Of a stretch of 64,000 nt of DNA, positions 58,689 through 64,000 are shown piece by piece. The position numbers and the translations under genes are program-made. The stretch is from positions 46,805 through 110,804 of the forward strand of contig JAVBPU010000020.1 of assembly GCA_031549415.1 (NCBI GenBank), read 5' to 3'. A model generated the notes under the pieces. It had not been told where the DNA came from. It searched no databases and saw only the letters and a list, made by a program, of their open reading frames with translations. Within the stretch, counting starts at the first letter, position 1. The number at the start of each line of letters is the position of its first letter. Source of the stretch: Limiplasma sp031549415. Lineage in GTDB: Bacteria; Bacillota; Clostridia; Christensenellales; Aristaeellaceae.

Positions 58689-60188
58689 ATGGATATGAAA
58701 AAAGCGGACACGCCCTTTAGCTTGCGCTGGGCCATTGACCGGTTGAAAGCGCATCCCAGCCACTGGCACGAAACACATACGGAAGTGGATCCCATGGGGG
58801 AGCTTGCGGGGGTATACCGGCATGTGGGCGCCGGGGGAACCGTGATGCGTCCCACACGCCTAGGCCCAGCCATGATGTTTCGAAGTATTAAAGGATTTCC
58901 GGATGCCCGGGTGGTGATCGGTATGCTGGCCAGCCGGGAACGGGTGGGGTTGCTGCTGGACGAAAAGCCGGAGCGTCTTGGGTTTTTGCTGCGGGATTCC
59001 GCCAATCACCCTATTCCCCCTGTGGAAGTGGATCAGGAAGGCGCACCCTGCCGGGAGGTGATCCACCGGGCGGAGGAGCCGGATTTTGACCTGCGCAAGC
59101 TGATGCCTGCGCCTACCAACACCCCAGACGATGCAGGCCCATATATCACCTTGGGCATGTGCTACGCCACCCATCTGGACACGGGCCTCAGGGACGTGAC
59201 CATCCATCGGCTGTGCATCCAGGACCGGGACAGTCTCAGTATCTTCTTTACCCCTGGCAGCCGACACATCGGCGCCATGGCAAAACGGGCGGAAGAGCTC
59301 GGAATGCCCCTGCCCATTTCTATCAGCATCGGTGTTGACCCGGCTATTGAACTGGCTTCCTGCTTTGAGCCGCCTACAACGCCCTTGGGTTATGATGAGC
59401 TGGCCATTGCCGGTGCGCTGCGCAAGCGGGCCGTGGAAATGGTGGCCTGTGAAACCATACCGGAGCTGGCTATTGCCAATGCCGAGTACGTGATTGAGGG
59501 CGTGATCTACCCCGGAGAGCGGGTGCGGGAGGACCAAGGCACAAACAGCGGCTATGCCATGCCGGAGTTCCCCGGCTATACAGGCCCAGCCTGCCCGGAT
59601 TGCCATTTGATCCGGGTGAAGGCGGTAACCCACCGCAAGCAGCCCATCATGCAGACCTGTATTGGCCCCAGCGAGGAACATGTAAGCTTGGCGGGCATCC
59701 CTACCGAGGCCAGTATTTTGGACATGGTGGAGAAAGCCATGCCGGGAAGGCTGGTCAATGTATATGCCAGCAGCGCCGGAGGCGGCAAGTATATGGCGGT
59801 GCTGCAGTTTCAAAAGCGGGAACCCAGCGACGAGGGCAGGCAGAGGCAGGCGGCGCTGCTGGCTTTCTCCGCGTTCTCGGAGCTAAAGCATATCTTTCTG
59901 GTGGATGAGGATGTGGACCCCTTTGACATGAACGATGTGCTGTGGGCCATGAACACCCGCTATCAGGGGAATGTGGATACCATCATGATTCCCGGGGTGC
60001 GTTGCCATCCTTTGGATCCTTCTCAATCGCCGGAGTATGCTCCCGGTATTTCTGAAAAGGGTGTCAGCTGCAAGACCATTTTTGACTGCACGGTGCCTTT
60101 TCATTTGAAGGCACAGTTTCGGCGAGCCCGGTTCATGGAGGTGGATCCTGCGCCCTTCATGCCGCCTGAAAACCAAGGGAAGGGATGA
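58689..60188 (+). CDS. UbiD-family prenylated-FMN decarboxylase
   Basis: A 499-residue UbiD enzyme. Visible family parts: DVTIHRLCIQDRDSLSIFFTP, SISIGVDPAIELASC, ELAIAGALRKRAVEMV, EYVIEGVIYPGERVREDQ (the catalytic Arg-Glu region) and DVDPFDMNDVLWAMNTRYQ. It removes or adds CO2 on aromatic or alpha,beta-unsaturated acids with prenylated FMN and a divalent metal. GGGAGG precedes the ATG; ATG at 58695 is close behind. UbiX and an LpdD-like protein follow in the operon, as in gallate/protocatechuate decarboxylase sets. Confidence 0.93.
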   Translation: MDMKKADTPFSLRWAIDRLKAHPSHWHETHTEVDPMGELAGVYRHVGAGGTVMRPTRLGPAMMFRSIKGFPDARVVIGMLASRERVGLLLDEKPERLGFLLRDSANHPIPPVEVDQEGAPCREVIHRAEEPDFDLRKLMPAPTNTPDDAGPYITLGMCYATHLDTGLRDVTIHRLCIQDRDSLSIFFTPGSRHIGAMAKRAEELGMPLPISISIGVDPAIELASCFEPPTTPLGYDELAIAGALRKRAVEMVACETIPELAIANAEYVIEGVIYPGERVREDQGTNSGYAMPEFPGYTGPACPDCHLIRVKAVTHRKQPIMQTCIGPSEEHVSLAGIPTEASILDMVEKAMPGRLVNVYASSAGGGKYMAVLQFQKREPSDEGRQRQAALLAFSAFSELKHIFLVDEDVDPFDMNDVLWAMNTRYQGNVDTIMIPGVRCHPLDPSQSPEYAPGISEKGVSCKTIFDCTVPFHLKAQFRRARFMEVDPAPFMPPENQGKG

Positions 60189-60193
60189 TTCCC

Positions 60194-60766
60194 ATGGAAC
60201 GTATTGTGATCGGCATCAGCGGGGCCAGCGGCACTCCCATAGCCATCGCCTTGCTGGAGGGCATGAAACGATGCGTCCCTGAAGTGGAACGGCATTTGAT
60301 CATCAGCCGGGGCGGAGTCTTGACATTGACCTCTGAAACGGAGATTTCATTAGAACAGATACAGGCGCTGGCTGATGTGGTGCACCCTTCGGACGCTGTG
60401 GGCGCCAGCATCGCCAGCGGTTCCTTTCAAACCCTGGGCATGGTGGTAGTTCCCTGCAGCATGAAAACCGTGGCGGGCATTGCCACGGGATATAGCGACA
60501 ATCTGTTGTTGAGGGCAGCGGATGTGACACTGAAAGAACGCCGCAGGTTGATATTGGTAGCCCGTGAATGCCCGCTAAGCACCATTCATCTTCGCAATCT
60601 TTTGACCTTGAGTGAATTGGGAGCGGTCATCGTGCCCCCTGTGCTCGGCTATTACAACCATCCAGTGACCATTGAAGATGCCACCCATCATGTGGTTGGC
60701 AAAATCATGGATTGCTTGGGCTTTCCCTATGACCAGTTCAAACGCTGGGAGGGAATGCAATGCTGA
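60194..60766 (+). CDS. ubiX: UbiX-type flavin prenyltransferase
   Basis: A 190-residue protein: RIVIGISGASGTPIAIALL (FMN loop), VVVPCSMKTVAGIATGYSDNLLLRAADVTLKERR and ARECPLSTIHLRNLLTL, then PVLGYYNHP. UbiX transfers dimethylallyl to FMN to make the cofactor of UbiD. An earlier ATG at 60185 overlaps the ubiD stop (ATGA); I prefer 60194 because it gives the usual N-terminus and better spacing from AAGGG. Confidence 0.93.
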   Translation: MERIVIGISGASGTPIAIALLEGMKRCVPEVERHLIISRGGVLTLTSETEISLEQIQALADVVHPSDAVGASIASGSFQTLGMVVVPCSMKTVAGIATGYSDNLLLRAADVTLKERRRLILVARECPLSTIHLRNLLTLSELGAVIVPPVLGYYNHPVTIEDATHHVVGKIMDCLGFPYDQFKRWEGMQC

Positions 60767-61110
60767 AATTGCAAACGGATGCCGGGCCATGCACGTTGAC
60801 GGCCACCGCTGAGTGGCTGGGGAGTGATTTGTTGGTTGCATTGACCGGCGGAGCAGCCCATATTGGCAGCATATCCAGCACTGCTCCCGGCGAGCCGCTG
60901 CATACGCTGGAGTATCCACACCACAAGGATGCGACGTTGGGCAACCGTTTTGCACAAGCATTGCAAAAGGAACTGGGGTGCAAGGTGACGGTGGTATGCG
61001 GTGTGCATGTGGATGAACTTGATCGGCAGGGAATTGAGGAAATTTTACAGGCGGGGGAAGGGCTGCTTGCACAGTTGCTAGACCTTTTAAGGAACAAGTC
61101 AAAAGGATAG
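60760..61110 (+). CDS. Small LpdD-like protein (prenylated-flavin chaperone type)
   Basis: A 116-residue protein starting MLKLQTDAGPCTLTATAEWLG, with ALTGGAAHIGSISS in the middle. The small size, the GG.AHIG segment and its position right after ubiD-ubiX match the third subunit (LpdD-type) of gallate decarboxylase clusters, thought to help load the prenylated flavin. The start overlaps the ubiX stop (ATGCTGA) after GGGAGGG. The match is by memory of motif and context, so the family call is moderate. Confidence 0.6.
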   Translation: MLKLQTDAGPCTLTATAEWLGSDLLVALTGGAAHIGSISSTAPGEPLHTLEYPHHKDATLGNRFAQALQKELGCKVTVVCGVHVDELDRQGIEEILQAGEGLLAQLLDLLRNKSKG

Positions 61111-61235
61111 TCGTAGGGATATATCTCTTCAGTCTGAGTCGTCTTTCTTGAATTAATTCAATAGTTAGGAATAAATCAGTGTATTTGAATGGTTTGTGTG
61201 ATACATTGCCGTCTGTGCATTTTTTGCACTGTTAT

Positions 61236-61269
61236 AAAAGCAAGCATAGCAATCCGCATGCTTGCTTTT
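61236..61269 (+). terminator. Terminator after the UbiD operon
   Basis: AAAAGCAAGCAT and ATGCTTGCTTTT pair perfectly (12 bp) around ten bases, 126 bp after the last stop. Confidence 0.8.
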
Positions 61270-61383
61270 GGCTTTCAATGACTATTCTCTGCAAAACACA
61301 ATAGAATCGACAATTAGTGATCGAGCTGTACATCAATGGGTTGCTACTATATATTTTTTTCTTACCAGTGCCGTGCCCCACCC

Positions 61384-61433
61384 ATCCTCCAATTTGATTG
61401 AAGTTCACATGAAATCAAATTGGAGGATTTTTT
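61384..61433 (+). promoter_or_regulatory. Leader hairpin hiding the ribosome site of the sigma-like gene
   Basis: A perfect 16-bp stem (ATCCTCCAATTTGATT and its complement) around 13 bases, followed by TTTTTT. The 3' arm contains the GGAGG ribosome site (61422-61426) and the start codon follows at 61435. When formed it would both mask the site and act as a terminator, so expression probably needs it to be opened. Confidence 0.75.
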
Positions 61434-61434
61434 C

Positions 61435-61857
61435 ATGAAAACTATAAATCTTCGGGATTTTTACCCATATTACCAAAATGATGTGTTTGTTGACGTTCCA
61501 GATGATCTGGCGACTCAGCTTGGGCAATGGGAGCGTGATGAGAATACCTATCACCGCAAGCGCCATCGACACCGCGCCCATTATTCCTTAGATGGCAGTC
61601 GGGGAGTCGAAGGCCATATTCTTTTTATCGCCGCTTCACCCGATGAGCGTTATGAAAAAACACTCACCCATGAACAGCTTCTCGCCGCACTATATAGTCT
61701 ACCAGATAAACAGGTCAAACGCATATATCTTCACTGCATTTTGGGTTTGAGCAAGGCAGAAATTGCCCGCACAGAAGGGGTAGGGAAGGCTACAGTAGGG
61801 CAAAGCATTAACAGTGGACTGAGAAAGCTTGAAAGCCTAGTGAGAAATTTTTTGTAG
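61435..61857 (+). CDS. Sigma-70 region-4-like regulator of an integrative element
   Basis: A 140-residue protein resembling the sigma-factor-like regulators of Tn916-type elements. The C-terminal part is an HTH: LSKAEIARTEGVGKATVGQSINSGLRKLESL. QLLAALYSLPDKQVKRIYLHC is the preceding sigma region-4 helix. It would control transcription in the element. ATG at 61435 is fixed by GGAGG within the hairpin. AT-rich codon use differs from the chromosome. Confidence 0.8.
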   Translation: MKTINLRDFYPYYQNDVFVDVPDDLATQLGQWERDENTYHRKRHRHRAHYSLDGSRGVEGHILFIAASPDERYEKTLTHEQLLAALYSLPDKQVKRIYLHCILGLSKAEIARTEGVGKATVGQSINSGLRKLESLVRNFL

Positions 61858-62323
61858 GAACCCATACTTTTCATTCGAAAACGTCACTATTACTGAGAGA
61901 AGCTTTTTGTACAAAATCTCTCTGGACATTGCTACGAAGGTGATGCTTAAAACAAAAGCAGCGCGACCCCAAGCGTAGCATTGCACCTTGACAATCGCAT
62001 ATCTAATTACCCGAAACATTCCGATGCGTAGGCAGAGCGGCAGGTGCGCCACGACCTTCATCACAAAATGAAGCGAGCGATCCATACCCATGTTGCAGGC
62101 AGTCAAGGCAGGCTGCTGGCTGATGCTTACGCACCAACAATGATACTTCCGTCCAGTCACAGGCCGAGCGTGAAAAAACCGTCGCAGCCAATGAGGATGG
62201 CTCGTCAGTATGGGGAGTGGTGAAATTCCAATGTGGGCTTGCCAAAGCCCTTTCGGGTAGCTTTTTATACTTTCGAACGAGATATTATTCTTGCGCTATC
62301 ATTTATGGAACAGGAGGCTGACA
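61858..62323. other. Gap between the sigma-like and excisionase genes
   Basis: No convincing gene is seen in 466 bases. A minus-strand frame (61837-62160) lacks a ribosome site and family likeness. A small hairpin, GGGCTT-GCCA-AAGCCC, lies near 62234-62249. In complete elements, conjugation genes usually lie beyond this side, but none are here. Confidence 0.4.
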
Positions 62324-62557
62324 TTGAATACGCCACTATCTGCCAAAGAAGCCTATACCGTAATGCTGAAATCATATCCAGACGTACTTGACATCCATCA
62401 AATATCAGAAGTGCTCGGCGTCAGCACCAAAACCAGCTATCGTCTGTTACATGAAGGTTTCATATCTTTTTTGAAAATCGGACGCAATTACCGAGTGCCA
62501 AAGGCCCATTTGCTTTCATTTATTCAATCAAAAGATTGTGGAAACCTATCGACCTAG
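62324..62557 (+). CDS. Excisionase-type helix-turn-helix protein
   Basis: A 77-residue MerR-like DNA-binding protein: VLDIHQISEVLGVSTKTSYRLLHEG, then ISFLKIGRNYRVPKAHLLSFI. This is the excisionase family layout and it lies just before an integrase. The start is TTG, with AGGAGG six bases upstream; an upstream ATG at 62291 has no ribosome site. Confidence 0.85.
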   Translation: MNTPLSAKEAYTVMLKSYPDVLDIHQISEVLGVSTKTSYRLLHEGFISFLKIGRNYRVPKAHLLSFIQSKDCGNLST

Positions 62558-62652
62558 ACCGGGATATCCTTGCATCGGGATAGAACACGCGGTATGCTGC
62601 TCTTGTCAACGACAGTGATCAGGTAGCTGCCACTGAAAAGGAGGTTTAGATT

Positions 62653-63858
62653 ATGGTAGCGGGACATTTGCGGGAGAAGAAAGGTTATTACTACATCGTC
62701 CTAAGCTATACTGGCAGCGACGGGGAACGGAAAGTCAAATGGAAAACAACCGGGTTGCCTACCAAGGGCAACAAAAAAAAGGCTGAGGAACTGCTTCAAG
62801 AGGCTCGGCGCAGCTTTGTGATAGACGTTACTGCAACAGCCAAAGAAGAAATGCTCTTTTCAGAGTATTTGGAATACTGGCTGGGCATAGCCAGGGCATC
62901 AATAGCAATTCCCACATATTCGTCTTATTCCACACTTTTGAGAAGCGCAATCACACCGTATTTTGAGCAAAAGCTCATTACCCTCTCTGACCTAGCCCCA
63001 AAGGATATTCAGGATTTCTACACCGAACAGCTGAAGCGGGTAAAAGCCAATACTGTCATTCACTACCATGCCATCATCCACAAAGCGTTACAATATGCGT
63101 TCAAAACGGGGATGATTGATGTGAATCCGGCTTCAAGGGTTGATAGACCCAAAGTAGAGAAGTTTGTTGGCAGCTTCTACGATGAAGAAGAAATGGCGAA
63201 ACTGGTTGATGCTGCTATTGGGACAAGATTACAACTTCCCATCTACTTTGGAGCATTCTATGGACTTCGGCGAAGTGAAATCGTCGGCCTAAAATGGGAT
63301 TGCATAGATTTCCAGCGAAACACCATCACGATTCGTCATACTGTGATCACGTGCAAAGTCGATGGAAAGTCTGTTACCATCGCGGCTGACCGAACCAAAA
63401 CGAAATCAAGTATGCGAACCTTGCCTTTGGTGCCGATGTTTAGAACCGCACTCCTTCAATTACGTGAGGAGCAGGAAAACAATCGGCAGTTATGCGGTCG
63501 CTGCTATTGCACAGAGTATCTCGATTATATCTGTGTGGATGAAATGGGTGATCGGATGAAGCCGGGCTACATTTCGGGCATGTTCCCTAAACTGCTCGAG
63601 CAAAATGAGCTGCGGAGGATTCGTTTCCATGATCTTCGTCATAGCTGCGCAAGTCTGCTTTTGGCAAATGGCGTTCCTCTCAAGCAGATTCAAGAATGGT
63701 TGGGGCATAGCGACTTTTCCACAACGGCGAACATCTACGCTCATTTGGACTATACGTCAAAGCTTTCTTCAGCAGAAGCAATGCTCAAGGCAATCCAAAT
63801 TCCTAACGCATTGCCAAGCAAAGTGGGCAGCACAAACTTACCTACGATTCTTGCCTAA
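62653..63858 (+). CDS. Tyrosine recombinase integrase (Tn916 type)
   Basis: A 401-residue integrase: N-terminal arm-binding domain (to about residue 60), SAM-like core-binding domain (about 70-165), and catalytic domain with Arg-206 (YGLRRSE), Lys-251, His-326-x2-Arg-329 (HDLRH), His-352 (WLGHSDF) and nucleophile Tyr-362 (NIYAHLD). All catalytic residues are intact. It follows AAGGAGG and ends 57 bp from the 3' end of tRNA-Ser, the likely attachment site. Confidence 0.93.
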   Translation: MVAGHLREKKGYYYIVLSYTGSDGERKVKWKTTGLPTKGNKKKAEELLQEARRSFVIDVTATAKEEMLFSEYLEYWLGIARASIAIPTYSSYSTLLRSAITPYFEQKLITLSDLAPKDIQDFYTEQLKRVKANTVIHYHAIIHKALQYAFKTGMIDVNPASRVDRPKVEKFVGSFYDEEEMAKLVDAAIGTRLQLPIYFGAFYGLRRSEIVGLKWDCIDFQRNTITIRHTVITCKVDGKSVTIAADRTKTKSSMRTLPLVPMFRTALLQLREEQENNRQLCGRCYCTEYLDYICVDEMGDRMKPGYISGMFPKLLEQNELRRIRFHDLRHSCASLLLANGVPLKQIQEWLGHSDFSTTANIYAHLDYTSKLSSAEAMLKAIQIPNALPSKVGSTNLPTILA

Positions 63859-63875
63859 TCTGTTTTGAGAAAAGT

Positions 63876-63909
63876 CATGCGGCTTCCCTCAAAAGAGGAA
63901 AGCCGCATG
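63876..63909 (+). terminator. Terminator of the integrase gene
   Basis: CATGCGGCTT pairs with AAGCCGCATG and CCTC with GAGG around AAAA, with one mismatch. It lies between the integrase and the tRNA. Confidence 0.7.
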
Positions 63910-63915
63910 GGATTT

Positions 63916-64000
63916 TGGCGGAGAGTCAGGGAGTCGAACCCTGGGTCCCTTGCGGGACACGACATTTCGAGTGTCGCACCTTAGACCACTCGGACAACTC
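63916..64000 (-). tRNA. tRNA-Ser (anticodon CGA), 5' end outside window
   Basis: Minus strand. From the 3' end: encoded CCA, acceptor ACTCTCC, T arm CAGGG-TTCGACT-CCCTG, long variable arm typical of Ser (GTCCC-GCAA-GGGAC), anticodon arm CGACA-CTCGAAA-TGTCG with anticodon CGA, and D arm. The first three bases lie beyond the right edge. Its 3' end faces the integrase gene. Confidence 0.93.

Larger units (their letters stand above)
61111..61434. other. AT-rich gap with operator-like palindrome and hairpins
   Basis: No gene is seen. It holds a 14-base perfect palindrome, TTGAATTAATTCAA (61148-61161), a strong terminator hairpin (61236-61269) for the upstream operon, and the leader hairpin of the next gene. 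GC content falls sharply here, marking the left side of the mobile-element remnant. Confidence 0.5.

Noticed and set aside
61837..62160. A 107-codon minus-strand frame in the mobile-element remnant
   Set aside because: No ribosome site, no family likeness and overlap with the end of the sigma-like gene.

Overview
The window looks like chromosome from an anaerobic, spore-forming, moderately high-GC member of the Bacillota (class Clostridia, probably a gut or plant-fibre degrader). The evidence is SpoIIE with a Spo0A-type promoter, a YlmC/YmxH-family sporulation protein, NrdR, an ATP-type phosphofructokinase with class II aldolase, strong AGGAGG ribosome sites, and sigma-A promoters with 17-bp spacers in front of many genes. 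I cannot name a species.

Layout. 1-5.5 kb: an HMGL-like carboxyltransferase (cut by the left edge) with an aspartate-type aminotransferase; then two secreted thioredoxin-like proteins with CcdA, and a membrane-linked XRE regulator. 5.5-16.3 kb: spoIIE; apbE next to a double FMN-binding protein; a LysE-type exporter; a VanW/SH3 protein; radA-yacL; a membrane metallophosphoesterase. 16.4-25.1 kb: a flavodoxin-like pair (the first lacks its FMN-binding N-terminus), fba, marR-degV, an AraC regulator, pfkA, a triple FMN-binding protein, ylmC and nrdR.

25.2-35.4 kb is accessory and partly decayed. It holds a sugar epimerase beside a broken rfbF, an orphan small gene, unidentified fragments, a secreted protein cluster (Pro-rich protein, a 1200-residue InlB-type repeat protein, a solute-binding protein without permeases), and an IS66 transposase remnant. 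35.4-39.2 kb carries pit, a DUF47 protein, a Cys-rich small protein and guaA. 39.2-47.6 kb is an arabinoside locus: GH127, solute-binding protein, two permeases and GH51 read leftward, with a divergent LacI regulator and matching operator palindromes in both promoters. A truncated sortase B remnant lies at its end.

47.6-52.4 kb has a GNAT protein, a cysteine-rich Fe-S protein, a broken APC permease, an initiating sugar-phosphate transferase and decayed DNA. 53.3-61.1 kb is the most interesting block: a divergent LysR regulator facing a binding protein, a double-ATPase, a permease, an alpha/beta hydrolase, a metallo-beta-lactamase-fold protein, UbiD, UbiX and a small LpdD-like protein. Inference: it imports a sugar- or polyol-linked aromatic ester, cleaves it, and decarboxylates the aromatic acid with a prenylated-FMN enzyme. 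61.1-63.9 kb is a small AT-richer integrative-element remnant (sigma-like regulator behind an SD-masking hairpin, excisionase, tyrosine integrase) next to tRNA-Ser(CGA), which is cut by the right edge.
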